DNA of 64,000 bases from Paenibacillus wulumuqiensis. GTDB taxonomy: Bacteria; Bacillota; Bacilli; Paenibacillales; Paenibacillaceae. A model generated the notes under the pieces. The model saw only the letters and a program-made list of their open reading frames with translations, was not told where the DNA came from and ran no database searches. How positions within the stretch are numbered: position 1 is the first letter of the stretch; each line of letters opens with the position of its first letter. The stretch is taken from contig NZ_LAQP01000013.1 of NCBI RefSeq assembly GCF_000971965.1, forward strand, positions 217,407 to 281,406, read 5' to 3'. Made by a program: the position numbers and the translations under genes. This document shows, in pieces, positions 27,700-37,170 of the stretch.

Positions 27700-28767
27700 T
27701 TGTCAGATCGTCGTGCTGCGCTGGATATGGCGCTTCGTCAAATAGAGAAACAATTCGGTAAGGGTTCTGTTATGAAACTTGGAGAATCCACGCATATGCA
27801 AGTTGAAGTTATACCTAGTGGATCGATTGCTCTTGATATTGCTCTGGGAACAGGCGGTATGCCAAGAGGTCGTATCATTGAAATATATGGACCTGAATCT
27901 TCAGGTAAAACAACTGTAGCTTTGCACGCGATTGCGGAAGTTCAAAAAGCAGGTGGACAAGCAGCATTTATCGATGCTGAGCATGCTTTGGACCCTCAAT
28001 ATGCGAAAAATCTGGGCGTTAACATCGATGAACTGCTCCTGTCTCAGCCGGATACAGGCGAACAGGGTCTGGAAATCGCTGAAGCGCTAGTACGTAGTGG
28101 CGCGGTCGATATCATTGTTATTGACTCTGTAGCTGCCCTGGTACCAAAAGCAGAGATCGAAGGCGAGATGGGTGATTCTCACGTAGGTCTGCAAGCACGC
28201 CTGATGTCTCAGGCGCTTCGTAAGCTTTCCGGTGCGATCAGCAAATCCAAAACTATCACGATCTTTATCAACCAGCTTCGTGAAAAAGTGGGCGTTATGT
28301 TCGGTAACCCGGAGACAACTCCTGGTGGACGCGCACTGAAATTCTATTCCACAGTACGTCTGGATGTACGTCGTATTGAAGCCATCAAAAATGGTAATGA
28401 CGTAGTCGGTAACCGTACACGTATCAAAGTTGTTAAAAACAAAGTAGCTCCTCCTTTCAAACAAGCCGAGATCGACATCATGTATGGTGAAGGTATCTCC
28501 AGAGAAGGTAGCTTGATCGATATTGCTACTGAAAAGGACATCATCAACAAAAGTGGTGCTTGGTATTCGTACGAAGGCGAGCGTATGGGTCAGGGTAGAG
28601 AAAATGCAAAACAATTCCTCAAAGAAAATACCCAAATCGCTACAGTTATCGAGAACAAAATTCGTGAACTGAGCAACCTGACTACAATCGTAGAAGGTCC
28701 TACACCAGAAGATAAAAAGAAAGAAGAACTGGAAGAGCAAGAGTTATTCTCAGAAGCAACCGAATAA
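27700..28767 (+). CDS. recA: Recombinase RecA
   Basis: A 355-residue RecA, the strand-exchange ATPase of homologous recombination and the co-protease that triggers LexA cleavage. Walker A GPESSGKT is at 64-71; the DNA-binding loop region ([13 protein letters not shown]) and an acidic C-terminus ([16 protein letters not shown]) are present. The start is TTG at 27700 behind GAAGGATGTGAG. SOS control is supported by the LexA box and promoter upstream. A terminator follows, so recX is transcribed separately. Confidence 0.98.
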   Translation: MSDRRAALDMALRQIEKQFGKGSVMKLGESTHMQVEVIPSGSIALDIALGTGGMPRGRIIEIYGPESSGKTTVALHAIAEVQKAGGQAAFIDAEHALDPQYAKNLGVNIDELLLSQPDTGEQGLEIAEALVRSGAVDIIVIDSVAALVPKAEIEGEMGDSHVGLQARLMSQALRKLSGAISKSKTITIFINQLREKVGVMFGNPETTPGGRALKFYSTVRLDVRRIEAIKNGNDVVGNRTRIKVVKNKVAPPFKQAEIDIMYGEGISREGSLIDIATEKDIINKSGAWYSYEGERMGQGRENAKQFLKENTQIATVIENKIRELSNLTTIVEGPTPEDKKKEELEEQELFSEATE

Positions 28768-28788
28768 TTCGGCCTTATACAGACATTC

Positions 28789-28829
28789 AAAAAGCGCCTG
28801 GAACGTGAGAATACGTGCCGGCGCTTTTT
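28789..28829 (+). terminator. Intrinsic terminator after recA
   Basis: AAAAGCGCC / GGCGCTTTTT stem with an inner ACGTGAGAATACGT arm, then Ts. Confidence 0.8.
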
Positions 28830-28927
28830 CTTTATTATAAAACAATCATTACGCGCAAAAGTTGGGTGAAGTTTGAACTATAAATCTTGAATCATATTAA
28901 TAAAGTGTGAACTACAAAGGAGAATTT

Positions 28928-29695
28928 ATGAATCGATTCCGCTCATACCGCAAACCGAATAATAAAACAGCATCCTCTCATGAAGAGGACTTTGACCTTG
29001 AAGAAGAACTGGATGAAAAAGCCGGACAGTTGGATGATTTCCCTTCCGATGAGCCGCTTGAGATCAGTGAGGTAGAACAGCTGACCCGGCCGCGTTATCA
29101 TTATCGCCTGTATTTTGGTGAACTCAAACTGAGAGTGCATGAAGATGTCATGATCAAATACCGGATGCTAAAAGGCTCTTCATTTACCAAAGAAGAGCTG
29201 GAAGAGATCATGGAGGCCAATGAGCGTCAATCCGCCTATGCTTCTTCGATTAATCTGCTGAGCTTCCGCTCGCGTACACGTACCGAGATTATGCGTAAAC
29301 TGCGTGAAAAGGAATTTCATCCCCATGTAATCGAAGTGACGCTGGAACGGCTGGAACAGGAGAAGCTGATCGATGATGGTGTATACGCGCAGCAGTGGGC
29401 CAGTCAGCGTGTAAAGAGTCAGAAAAAGGGGAAAGTATGGATTCGGCAGGAGCTTCGTCAGAAAGGCGTAGAGCCTCAGCATATCGAAGAGGCACTGGGC
29501 AGCATCGACGAAGATGAAGAGTTGGCCGGTGCTGTTCAGCTGGCTCAGAAGAAATGGAAAAGCACTTCCGGAAACATGATGGATAAAAAAAGAAAAACAA
29601 TGGCTTTTCTGATGCGCAGAGGATACTCCTCCGATCTGGTGCGTAAAGCGCTGGCTGTCGCACAAAATGAAGAGCACGAGGAAAAAGATATATAA
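28928..29695 (+). CDS. recX: Regulatory protein RecX
   Basis: A 255-residue RecX-family protein, a modulator of RecA filaments. The three-helix repeats are visible (SRTRTEIMRKLREKEF, KGKVWIRQELRQKGV, KRKTMAFLMRRGYSSDLVRKAL). An acidic, charged N-terminal extension of about 50 residues precedes them. The ATG at 28928 follows AAAGGAGAATTT; the upstream GTG at 28907 lies before this ribosome site. It is downstream of recA but separated by the recA terminator. Confidence 0.9.
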   Translation: MNRFRSYRKPNNKTASSHEEDFDLEEELDEKAGQLDDFPSDEPLEISEVEQLTRPRYHYRLYFGELKLRVHEDVMIKYRMLKGSSFTKEELEEIMEANERQSAYASSINLLSFRSRTRTEIMRKLREKEFHPHVIEVTLERLEQEKLIDDGVYAQQWASQRVKSQKKGKVWIRQELRQKGVEPQHIEEALGSIDEDEELAGAVQLAQKKWKSTSGNMMDKKRKTMAFLMRRGYSSDLVRKALAVAQNEEHEEKDI

Positions 29696-29858
29696 TAAAA
29701 TGGTGAACGCTTTCACCATGGAATAAAAAACACAAAAGTCAGGCGCTGACCGGGATAAGAGCTTATCCAGGTTAGCGTGTTGTCATATTTCAGCGTACCT
29801 ATATGTGTGTATTGGATTGCTTCCACACTGGACAGCCAAAGAGAGAGCTGTCAATTGC

Positions 29859-29888
29859 TTGACAATGTCTTTTGGCAAATAATAAAAT
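29859..29888 (+). promoter_or_regulatory. Predicted sigma-A promoter for rny
   Basis: Perfect -35 TTGACA (29859-29864) and -10 TAAAAT (29883-29888), 18-base spacer; leader of about 240 nt. Confidence 0.55.
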
Positions 29889-30070
29889 GGATGTATACAG
29901 TTTGTCATTTTTACGTCATTTTTAAGTTGTATTTACGGTAAATGAGGTAGATAATGCTTACTGTAACAATGATTGTATGAATAATTAAGATGTTTTATCT
30001 CCCTTGAAGAGGGAATTGGCACATGTACCCGCATGAGCAATGGACGTATTTAAAGGGATGAAGCATTGCG

Positions 30071-30109
30071 TTACCCATCAAAAATGGTAATTCCCAAGGA
30101 ATACCTTGG
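30071..30109 (+). promoter_or_regulatory. Twin hairpins in the rny leader
   Basis: TTACCCAT/ATGGTAA (30071-30090, one bulged C) and CCAAGG-AATA-CCTTGG (30094-30109) stand next to each other just upstream of the rny ribosome site AGGAGGTGA (30121). They are candidate control or cleavage sites. Confidence 0.4.
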
Positions 30110-30134
30110 AGGAATCAGCGAGGAGGTGAACAGA

Positions 30135-31676
30135 ATGGGTTATCTCTGGGTCATAATTCTCGTTGTTGCCGCATTATTCTTTGGGTTCGGGATCGGATAT
30201 TTTATTCGCAAATCTCTTGCAGAAGCTAAAATTTCCAGTGCTGAGACTGCTGCTGCGCAGATCGTAGAGAATGCGAAGAAAGAAGCAGAAGCACTGAAAA
30301 AAGAAACAGTTCTGGAAGCAAAAGACGAAATCCACAAATTCAGAGCTGAAGCTGAAAAAGACATTCGTGAGCGTCGGAATGAAAATCAACGCCTGGAACG
30401 ACGATTGTTGCAAAAAGAAGAGTCGCTGGATAAAAAGCTGGAATCACTGGAACGCAAAGAAGAACAAGTGGCCAACAAAGAGAAACGTATCGAAGAGACA
30501 CAGCAGCAAATCGAACAACTCTACACCAGTCAGGTGTCGGAACTGGAGCGAATCTCCAATCTGACCATGGAAGATGCACGCAGCATCATCCTGAGCAATG
30601 TAGAACAGGAAGTGCGCCATGAAACCGCGCAAATGATCAAGGATATTGAACAACAGGCTAAAAATGAAGCGGACAAACGCTCTCGTGAAATCATCACACT
30701 CGCTATCCAGCGTTGTGCAGCTGATCATGTAGCGGAGACTACCGTTTCTGTAGTCACCTTGCCTAATGAAGAAATGAAGGGTAGAATCATCGGACGTGAA
30801 GGACGTAACATCCGCGCGCTGGAGACGCTAACAGGTATCGACCTGATTATCGACGATACGCCGGAAGCAGTCATTCTGTCTGGTTTTGATCCTATTCGCC
30901 GCGAAATCGCCCGTACTGCACTGGAAAAATTGGTGGCTGATGGACGTATTCACCCGGCACGTATTGAGGAAATGGTAGATAAAGCACGCCGTGAGGTAGA
31001 TGAGCGCATCCGTGAATACGGAGAGCAGTCGACCTTTGAAGTGGGTGTACACGGATTGCATCCGGATCTGATCAAAATTCTGGGACGCCTCAAGTTCCGT
31101 ACAAGTTATGGTCAGAACGTACTCAAGCACTCCATGGAAGTCGCTTATCTGACCGGTCTGATGGCAGCCGAACTTGGACAGGATATTACGCTGGCCAAGC
31201 GTGCAGGTCTGCTGCATGATATCGGTAAAGCACTGGATCATGAAGTAGAAGGTTCCCACGTCGAGATCGGTGTGGAACTGGCCAAGAAATACAAAGAGCA
31301 CCCTGTCGTTATCAACAGTATTGCTTCTCACCACGGCGACACGGAAGCGACTTCGATCATTGCGATGCTCGTCGGCGCAGCAGATGCACTGTCTGCCGCA
31401 AGACCGGGAGCACGCCGCGAGACACTGGAGACTTATATCCGCCGTCTGGAAAAACTCGAAGAAATCTCCGAGTCTTTCGACGGAGTCGAAAAATCCTATG
31501 CGATTCAGGCCGGACGCGAAATTCGCGTTATGGTACAGCCGGATAAGATTGACGACGCGGAAAGCTTCCGTCTGGCTCGTGACATTACCAAGACGATTGA
31601 AAATGAACTGGATTATCCAGGACATATCAAAGTCACTGTAATCCGTGAGACACGGGCGGTTGACTACGCAAAATAA
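30135..31676 (+). CDS. rny: Ribonuclease Y
   Basis: A 513-residue membrane-anchored endoribonuclease that initiates mRNA decay. An N-terminal membrane helix (about 2-24), a long charged coiled coil (about 30-200), a KH domain ([21 protein letters not shown]) and an HD domain ([20 protein letters not shown]) are all present. The ATG at 30135 follows AGGAGGTGAACAGA; an upstream in-frame TTG at 30066 is in the leader. The order rny-ymdB-spoVS is conserved in Bacillales. Confidence 0.97.
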   Translation: MGYLWVIILVVAALFFGFGIGYFIRKSLAEAKISSAETAAAQIVENAKKEAEALKKETVLEAKDEIHKFRAEAEKDIRERRNENQRLERRLLQKEESLDKKLESLERKEEQVANKEKRIEETQQQIEQLYTSQVSELERISNLTMEDARSIILSNVEQEVRHETAQMIKDIEQQAKNEADKRSREIITLAIQRCAADHVAETTVSVVTLPNEEMKGRIIGREGRNIRALETLTGIDLIIDDTPEAVILSGFDPIRREIARTALEKLVADGRIHPARIEEMVDKARREVDERIREYGEQSTFEVGVHGLHPDLIKILGRLKFRTSYGQNVLKHSMEVAYLTGLMAAELGQDITLAKRAGLLHDIGKALDHEVEGSHVEIGVELAKKYKEHPVVINSIASHHGDTEATSIIAMLVGAADALSAARPGARRETLETYIRRLEKLEEISESFDGVEKSYAIQAGREIRVMVQPDKIDDAESFRLARDITKTIENELDYPGHIKVTVIRETRAVDYAK

Positions 31677-31684
31677 AGAGTGAT

Positions 31685-31718
31685 GCGAAAAGTGACCTGT
31701 ACACGGGTCACTTTTTGC
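31685..31718 (+). terminator. Intrinsic terminator between rny and ymdB
   Basis: GCGAAAAGTGACC / GGTCACTTTTTGC hairpin with an internal T-run; ends 22 bases before the proposed ymdB start. Confidence 0.75.
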
Positions 31719-31740
31719 GTTAATGGACGGAGGAATTATC

Positions 31741-32535
31741 ATTAAAGTTATTTTTATTGGAGATATTGTTGGCAGTACAGGACGTAAAGCGATTAAAGAG
31801 AGTCTTCCCCGGTTAAAATCAAAGTATACGCCGGATATCATTATTGCGAATGCGGAGAACTCTGCATCCGGACGTGGATTGACTCGTAAAATCGCCAATG
31901 AATTATTTGCACAGGGAATTCATGGTATTACGATGGGAAATCATACATGGGATAATAGGGAAATTTTCGAATTTATTGATGATGAACCTCGCCTGGTTCG
32001 TCCGGCTAACTTTCCACCGGATACACCCGGTCGTGGTTACACCATTATCAAAGCTGGAAGCAAGCAGCTGGCGATTGTGAATTTGCAGGGGCGTACATTC
32101 CTGCCGGCGATTGATTGTCCATTCCGCAAAGTGGATGAGATCATGGAAGACTTAAAAGGAAAAACCAATGCGATTCTGGTTGATTTTCATGCGGAAGCTA
32201 CATCCGAGAAGATCGCGATGGGCTGGCATTTGGAAGGCAGAGCTTCGATGGTCGTCGGTACCCATACTCATGTACAGAGTAATGATGACACCATCCTGCC
32301 CGGCGGAACGGCTTATCAGACGGATGTGGGCATGGTCGGTTCCTATCAGGGCGTACTGGGCATGGAAAAGGAAGCAGTACTCTACAAATTCCAGACGCAG
32401 CTGCCGGCCCGTTTTCAGGTATGTGAAGGCAAATGGCATTTCCATGGCGTGTTTGTCGAAATTGACGATCAGACCGGCCGTGCCAAGCGTATCGAGAAAA
32501 TTCGCATGTACGAAGACGAATGGCATATGGATTAA
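31741..32535 (+). CDS. ymdB: YmdB-family metallophosphoesterase, probable AUU start
   Basis: A 264-residue calcineurin-like phosphodiesterase of the TIGR00282/YmdB family. In B. subtilis YmdB hydrolyses cyclic nucleotides and influences biofilm versus motility. Motifs GDIVGS near the N-terminus, GNHTWD, and GTHTHVQ are intact. The only in-frame ATG (31723) has no ribosome site and abuts the terminator, whereas GGAGGA (31729-31734) is 6 bases before ATT at 31741, which gives the family-typical IKVIFIGD start. ATC at 31738 is also possible. Confidence 0.88.
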   Translation: MKVIFIGDIVGSTGRKAIKESLPRLKSKYTPDIIIANAENSASGRGLTRKIANELFAQGIHGITMGNHTWDNREIFEFIDDEPRLVRPANFPPDTPGRGYTIIKAGSKQLAIVNLQGRTFLPAIDCPFRKVDEIMEDLKGKTNAILVDFHAEATSEKIAMGWHLEGRASMVVGTHTHVQSNDDTILPGGTAYQTDVGMVGSYQGVLGMEKEAVLYKFQTQLPARFQVCEGKWHFHGVFVEIDDQTGRAKRIEKIRMYEDEWHMD

Positions 32536-32587
32536 GAAACGCTTCCTGAAAAGGTTTGCTCCTATCCAGAAATGCTTATTTTGAAAA

Positions 32588-32616
32588 GAAGGAAATTGAA
32601 GCATATCCTCGAATAC
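32588..32616 (+). promoter_or_regulatory. Sigma-H-like promoter of spoVS
   Basis: GAAGGAAAT (32588-32596) fully matches the sigma-H -35 pattern RnAGGAwWW; after 11 bases, CTCGAATAC (32608-32616) carries the GAAT core of the -10 pattern. spoVS is a known sigma-H target in B. subtilis. Confidence 0.55.
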
Positions 32617-32682
32617 TAACTAGACGCAATCTCGATCATTTTGAAGCTAAGCCATCATTCATTCCTAGGGGAGGTACTTATC

Positions 32683-32943
32683 ATGGAAGTATTAAAAGTG
32701 TCAGCAAAATCCAACCCGAATTCAGTCGCAGGAGCCCTGGCAGGAGTGTTGCGTGAACGCGGCGCTGCAGAGCTTCAAGCTATCGGAGCGGGTGCACTGA
32801 ACCAAGCCATCAAAGCTGTAGCCATTGCCCGGGGATTTGTCGCACCAAGCGGAGTGGATCTGATCTGCATTCCGGCCTTTACCGATATTGTGATTGATGG
32901 AGAAGACCGTACAGCCATGAAATTGATTGTAGAACCTAGATAA
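32683..32943 (+). CDS. spoVS: Stage V sporulation protein S
   Basis: An 86-residue SpoVS, a small Alba-like nucleic-acid-binding protein needed for stage V sporulation and affecting septation. The sequence starts MEVLKVSAKSNPNSVAGA and has IGAGALNQAIKAVAIARGF, nearly invariant in the family. The ATG at 32683 follows AGGGGAGGTACTTATC; the in-frame TTG at 32641 precedes it. A sigma-H-like promoter lies about 65 bases upstream and a terminator follows. Confidence 0.96.
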   Translation: MEVLKVSAKSNPNSVAGALAGVLRERGAAELQAIGAGALNQAIKAVAIARGFVAPSGVDLICIPAFTDIVIDGEDRTAMKLIVEPR

Positions 32944-33007
32944 ACGGAATGATACAATTTCTGGATATGAGCACCTGCAGGGTGAACGCATATTTCAGTA
33001 TGCTACG

Positions 33008-33044
33008 GACCCGGCTGCTTTTCATGAAAGCACCGGGTCTTTTT
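33008..33044 (+). terminator. Intrinsic terminator after spoVS
   Basis: GACCCGG plus GCTTT pair with AAAGC plus CCGGGTC around CATG, then five Ts. Confidence 0.85.
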
Positions 33045-33169
33045 GCTGAGTCGGTTTTCATTTTCATAGCAAAAGATGTATAATGGATTCGTGTGCATTT
33101 TACAAATGCCAATGTACGTGTATTTTGTTACAAAGCACAAATGCAAATTAACCAAGGAGTGAATTGTAA

Positions 33170-33742
33170 ATGAGTAAAATCGTACCTGTAGGTGTATCTG
33201 CGCGTCATATTCACCTGTCCCAAGAACATGTGGAAATTCTGTTCGGAGCTGGCTACCAGCTGACTGAAATGAAAGCACTGTCCCAACCTGGGCAATTTGC
33301 TTCCAACGAAACGGTTGAAGTGGTGGGTTCCAAAGGTTCTTTCCCTAAAGTTCGTATTCTGGGTCCTGCACGTTCGGCAACTCAGCTGGAAATCTCCATG
33401 ACTGACTCTTTTGCGATTGGCGTAAAAGCACCGGTTCGTGAGTCCGGTAATATCGAAGGAACACCAGGCATCCTGATCAAAGGACCAGCTGGTGAAGTGG
33501 AAGTGCAGGAAGGCGTTATCGTTGCTGCCCGTCATATCCATTTCCACACATCCGATGCTGAGAAATGGGGCATCAAAGATCAGGACAAACTAAAAGTTCG
33601 TCTGTCCGGCGAGCGCGGTATGGTTCTGGAGAACGTAGTAGCCCGTGTATCCGATTCTTTTGCACTGGATATGCATATTGACACCGATGAAGCAAATGCG
33701 GCAGGAGCACGTACTGGCGACTCTGCAGAGATCATCGACTAA
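33170..33742 (+). CDS. pduL: Phosphate propanoyltransferase / phosphotransacetylase (PduL family)
   Basis: A 190-residue PduL-type enzyme that exchanges acyl-CoA and acyl-phosphate. The two zinc-binding halves are visible: VGVSARHIHLSQEH (histidines near 13-15) and ARHIHFHTSDAEKWG. No microcompartment shell genes are near, so it is probably a free-standing acetyl- or propionyl-phosphate enzyme. CAAGGAGTGAATTGTAA precedes the ATG. A TATAAT-like sequence near 33079 may be its promoter. A long terminator follows. Confidence 0.92.
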   Translation: MSKIVPVGVSARHIHLSQEHVEILFGAGYQLTEMKALSQPGQFASNETVEVVGSKGSFPKVRILGPARSATQLEISMTDSFAIGVKAPVRESGNIEGTPGILIKGPAGEVEVQEGVIVAARHIHFHTSDAEKWGIKDQDKLKVRLSGERGMVLENVVARVSDSFALDMHIDTDEANAAGARTGDSAEIID

Positions 33743-33855
33743 ATCGATTATCACCGGAACAACCGAGTGCAGTAAACGAATGTTAATACGACGAAGTTTT
33801 ACCGTATGAATAGAATGCTGCAGGTATGATCTCCGTTATAGATCCAATTACAACA

Positions 33856-33941
33856 AAGCCGGAACGGGTTATAGGAACTGAATGAAATGAACACGGTATT
33901 TACCTTCATTTTATTTGGCACCAGCCTGTTCCGGCTTTTTT
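33856..33941 (+). terminator. Terminator after pduL (long-loop)
   Basis: AAAGCCGGAACGGG (from 33856) pairs with CCTGTTCCGGCTTT, followed by Ts; the loop is about 60 bases. The rest of the 318-base gap 33743-34060 holds only the promoter of the next gene. Confidence 0.7.
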
Positions 33942-33983
33942 ATTTGGGCAAATACCCGCTAAAACTCCATATATGAAAAAGCT

Positions 33984-34011
33984 TTGAATAGACATTTTGA
34001 ACTGCTATAAT
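33984..34011 (+). promoter_or_regulatory. Predicted promoter of the L,D-transpeptidase gene
   Basis: -35 TTGAAT (33984-33989), 16-base spacer, -10 TATAAT (34006-34011). Confidence 0.6.
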
Positions 34012-34060
34012 GACACCAATTACCATTACTTCCAGACTGGATCGCGAGGAGGCTCCACTG

Positions 34061-34765
34061 ATGAATTACCGTATCAAGGTGACACTGCTGCTCTGTCTTC
34101 TGTTGAGCTACATACCAGTCTCCGAACAGGCCGAATCAGCAGCAACCCTGAATGAAGCCAGATTGTTCAAAAAGCTGGATCAGCTGCATAGTGAACAAAT
34201 CATTATTGCCACTGCCAGCAGCCCACGCTCGACTACAGGCAGTCTGTACATATATGAGAAACAGCAAAATGGCTGGCAGCTTCAGCTTGGGCCTGTTCCG
34301 GTCGTATTCGGCAAAAACGGACTGGGTAAAACAAAAGAGGGCGACGGCAAAACACCTATCGGCACCTATACACTCGGCACGGCATTTGGCAGCAGTACGG
34401 TACCACCTGCCGGGCTAAAAACCGATTACCGGGCTGCTGATGCTGACGATTACTGGGTAGATATGCCGCAGTCGCCGGATTATAACAGCTGGGTCGCTTA
34501 TGAAGGTGATCCTGCCGATCGGTGGACTTCCTTTGAACGGCTTAATCATCCACTGTACAAGCATGCAATGGTCATTAACTACAATGATAATCCCGTGATT
34601 CCGGGTAAAGGAAGCGCGATTTTCATGCATATCTGGCGCGGGGCGAATAAACCCACAGACGGCTGTATTGCCATGTCCGAATCCAATCTGCTGCGTGTGT
34701 TAACAAGCATAGATCCGGACAAGTCCCCCAAAATCCGCATTGCTATCGGTAATAGCGTATACTAG
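34061..34765 (+). CDS. Exported L,D-transpeptidase (YkuD family)
   Basis: A 234-residue exported protein with an N-terminal signal sequence (YRIKVTLLLCLLLSYIPVS) and a YkuD/ErfK catalytic domain. The active-site region FMHIWRGANKPTDGCIAMS carries the conserved His and the TDGC cysteine. Such enzymes form 3-3 cross-links or attach proteins to peptidoglycan; a hydrolase-like role is also possible. GAGGAGG lies 8 bases before the ATG at 34061; an upstream ATG at 34010 overlaps the promoter -10 and is excluded. No LysM domain is seen. Confidence 0.88.
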   Translation: MNYRIKVTLLLCLLLSYIPVSEQAESAATLNEARLFKKLDQLHSEQIIIATASSPRSTTGSLYIYEKQQNGWQLQLGPVPVVFGKNGLGKTKEGDGKTPIGTYTLGTAFGSSTVPPAGLKTDYRAADADDYWVDMPQSPDYNSWVAYEGDPADRWTSFERLNHPLYKHAMVINYNDNPVIPGKGSAIFMHIWRGANKPTDGCIAMSESNLLRVLTSIDPDKSPKIRIAIGNSVY

Positions 34766-34805
34766 GGCAAAGTATTTCTGACTATAACATTATATGGTCT
34801 GTTTT

Positions 34806-34833
34806 TTGCAAACGATTCCTTGCTTTTTATAAT
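34806..34833 (+). promoter_or_regulatory. Predicted promoter upstream of miaB
   Basis: -35 TTGCAA (34806-34811), 16-base spacer, -10 TATAAT (34828-34833). A second extended -10, TGCTATAAT, ends at 34852. Confidence 0.5.
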
Positions 34834-34928
34834 GATAGGGCCATGCTATAATTACAGATAGTGCTTTTTTGTTCATGTCTATAACGATCAATCAACATCC
34901 TTGATATAGATCAGGCGGGGCGGAATCC

Positions 34929-34991
34929 ATGACAATATTGCAGTCCGTCTCCAGCCGGTACATTCAGGAAATGTTTATGGTGGGGGAGTGA
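34929..34991 (+). CDS. Possible 20-residue upstream ORF before miaB
   Basis: ATG at 34929 opens a 20-codon frame ending TGA at 34991, 9 bases before the miaB ATG. Upstream is the G-rich GGCGGGGCGG, an imperfect ribosome site. The peptide is not recognised. It could be a leader ORF or chance. Confidence 0.2.
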   Translation: MTILQSVSSRYIQEMFMVGE

Positions 34992-35000
34992 CAGCATAGC

Positions 35001-36551
35001 ATGTCAAAAGAAACAAAAGACTATTCCAAATATTTTGATTTCTCTGATGCCAAGGTCATCTCGGAAGATGAAAACGGCAAAAAAATTCGTATTCGTGGAC
35101 GCGATATTCATATTGTGTCCGAGCCAAACCAGCGGGAAGAGAAAAAGCGCGGCAAGCAGGAAACGATGGTCATGTATGAAAATGCCATTCCGGAAGAGCT
35201 GCGTCAGATCGGTCTGGGCAAGCATTATCTGGTCTATACGTTCGGCTGCCAGATGAATGAGCATGATTCAGAGACGATCAAGGGGATGCTGGAGCAAATG
35301 GGCTATCAGGCGACCGAGAGCCGGGAAGAAGCGGATATTATTCTGCTTAATACCTGTGCGATTCGTGAAAATGCGGAAGATCGTGTATTTGGCGAACTGG
35401 GTCATCTCAAAACTCTCAAGCTGGAGCGTCCGGGCTTGCTGCTGGGGGTATGCGGGTGCATGGCGCAGGAAGAAGGCGTCGTCAACCGGATTATGCAGAA
35501 GCATAACTTTGTCGATATGATTTTCGGTACACATAATATTCACCGTCTGCCGCAGCTGGTACAGGGTGCCCTGTTCAGCAAGGAAATGGTCGTCGAAGTC
35601 TGGTCCAAAGAAGGCGACATCGTCGAGAATCTGCCGAAGAAACGTCAGGGGATGCGCGGCTGGGTAAATATTATGTATGGCTGCGACAAATTCTGTACGT
35701 ACTGTATCGTTCCCTATACCCGTGGCAAGGAACGCAGCCGTCTGCCTCAGGATGTTATTGCAGAAGTGCGTGAACTGGCGCGCCAGGGCTTCAAGGAAAT
35801 TACACTGCTGGGCCAGAATGTAAATGCCTATGGCAAAGATCTGGAAGGCATGAATTATACGTTTGGCGATCTGATGGAGGACATTTCCAAAATCGATATC
35901 CCGCGTGTGCGGTTTACCACTTCACACCCGCGTGATTTTGATGACCGTCTGATCGAAGTATTGGCAAAAGGCGGCAATCTGGTAGAGCATATTCATCTGC
36001 CGGTCCAATCGGGTAGTACGGAAGTGCTCAAGAAGATGAGCCGCAAATATACGCGGGAACGCTATCTTGAACTGGCAGACAAAATCTATACCTCTATTCC
36101 AAATGCAGTGCTGACAACCGATATTATTGTTGGTTTCCCAGGAGAAACGGAAGAGCAGTTCGAGGAAACATTATCTCTTGTACGTGAAGTGGGATTTGAC
36201 TCGGCCTATACCTTTATTTATTCTCCACGGGAAGGTACGCCAGCTGCCGGTATGGAAGACAACGTACCGATGGAAGTGAAAAAGCAGCGCCTGCAGCGTC
36301 TGAACGCCACGATCAAGGAATACAGCCGGATTGGCAGTGAGAAGTTCCTGGGACAGATCGTTGAAGTTCTCGTCGAAGGCGCCAGCAAAAATAATGACCA
36401 GGTGCTGGCAGGACGTACCCGTACCAACAAGCTTGTTCACTTTGAAGGTTCAGAGGATCTGATTGGCGAGTTTGTACATGTACAGATTACCGATTCCAAA
36501 TCGTTTTATATTAAAGGCGAGCTAGTCGCCGAGCCTGCAGCCATTGGCTGA
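35001..36551 (+). CDS. miaB: tRNA-2-methylthio-N6-dimethylallyladenosine synthase
   Basis: A 516-residue radical-SAM methylthiotransferase that adds the methylthio group to i6A37 of tRNAs reading UNN codons. The N-terminal UPF0004 domain has three cluster cysteines ([10 protein letters not shown] at Cys83, NTCAIREN at Cys119, CGCMAQEEG near 151-153). The radical-SAM motif [12 protein letters not shown] supplies Cys228, Cys232 and Cys235; a TRAM domain ends the protein. It has an N-terminal extension of about 75 residues, typical of Bacillales MiaB. It is followed by ricA as in B. subtilis (ymcB-ymcA). Confidence 0.96.
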   Translation: MSKETKDYSKYFDFSDAKVISEDENGKKIRIRGRDIHIVSEPNQREEKKRGKQETMVMYENAIPEELRQIGLGKHYLVYTFGCQMNEHDSETIKGMLEQMGYQATESREEADIILLNTCAIRENAEDRVFGELGHLKTLKLERPGLLLGVCGCMAQEEGVVNRIMQKHNFVDMIFGTHNIHRLPQLVQGALFSKEMVVEVWSKEGDIVENLPKKRQGMRGWVNIMYGCDKFCTYCIVPYTRGKERSRLPQDVIAEVRELARQGFKEITLLGQNVNAYGKDLEGMNYTFGDLMEDISKIDIPRVRFTTSHPRDFDDRLIEVLAKGGNLVEHIHLPVQSGSTEVLKKMSRKYTRERYLELADKIYTSIPNAVLTTDIIVGFPGETEEQFEETLSLVREVGFDSAYTFIYSPREGTPAAGMEDNVPMEVKKQRLQRLNATIKEYSRIGSEKFLGQIVEVLVEGASKNNDQVLAGRTRTNKLVHFEGSEDLIGEFVHVQITDSKSFYIKGELVAEPAAIG

Positions 36552-36580
36552 TCGACAGGCAGGAAAGGAGACGTGAACCA

Positions 36581-37042
36581 ATGGAACACGAACGTCATCA
36601 TGAACAGGATTCAGCTGTCTCAAATATACCCGGTATGGACACCTCAGGTCTCTATATCCGTGAAGATATTATCGCCAAAACCCGTGAATTGTCAGCGCTG
36701 ATCGGTGGAAGTGAAGAGGTCGTTCATTTCCAAAAAGCAGAGCGAATGATTCAGTCGCATGAACGGGTACAGAACCTGATCAAAACGATCAAGAAAAAGC
36801 AAAAAGAAATTGTAGCTTTTGAATCGCTCCGCAACGAAAAAATGGTTGCCAAGATCGAAGCGGAAATAGATGCTTTGCAGCAGGAGATGGACGATATTCC
36901 ACTCATATCCGATTACCAGGAGACACAGGTGGAAATTAACGATCTGCTGCAAATGGTAGTCTCTGCCATCTATGATACGGTATCCGAGAAAATTAATGTC
37001 GAGAGCGGCAAAGATTCACCTCCTTCGTCATGCGGCGATTAA
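36581..37042 (+). CDS. ricA: YlbF/YmcA family regulator RicA
   Basis: A 153-residue Com_YlbF-family protein. In B. subtilis RicA (YmcA) forms a complex with RicF and RicT that acts with RNase Y in mRNA maturation and in biofilm, competence and sporulation control. The helical core SEEVVHFQKAERMIQ and KIEAEIDALQQEMDDIPLISDYQ is clear. Only one cysteine is present, near the C-terminus (SSCGD), fewer than expected for the Fe-S form described in B. subtilis. CAGGAAAGGAGACGTGAACCA precedes the ATG in outline. RNase Y is encoded 5 kb upstream. Confidence 0.87.
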   Translation: MEHERHHEQDSAVSNIPGMDTSGLYIREDIIAKTRELSALIGGSEEVVHFQKAERMIQSHERVQNLIKTIKKKQKEIVAFESLRNEKMVAKIEAEIDALQQEMDDIPLISDYQETQVEINDLLQMVVSAIYDTVSEKINVESGKDSPPSSCGD

Positions 37043-37053
37043 TACACTACCTG

Positions 37054-37083
37054 AGACGCGGAGCTTCATTCCGCGTCTTTTTT
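37054..37083 (+). terminator. Intrinsic terminator after ricA
   Basis: AGACGCGG / CCGCGTCT hairpin followed by Ts; ends the miaB-ricA transcript. Confidence 0.88.
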
Positions 37084-37170
37084 CTTCGCAATCTGCAATT
37101 GGAATAGGCATGAACCACAGATCCAGTGGTAAGCGGTATATCCCATTATGGAGAGGGAAGTGACCTGATT

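Larger units (their letters stand above)
29696..30134. other. Intergenic region recX-rny (439 bases)
   Basis: No gene. It holds a TGGTGAA/TTCACCA hairpin after recX, a CGCTGACC-GGATAAGAGCTTATCC structure (29742-29778), a GACAGC/GCTGTC hairpin, the rny promoter at 29859 and a second possible pair TTGTAT/GATAAT near 29927-29955, then two hairpins directly before the rny ribosome site. Confidence 0.55.

Noticed and set aside
30828..31898. 356-codon minus-strand frame opposite rny and ymdB
   Set aside because: Antisense to two clear genes; no recognisable motif or ribosome site.
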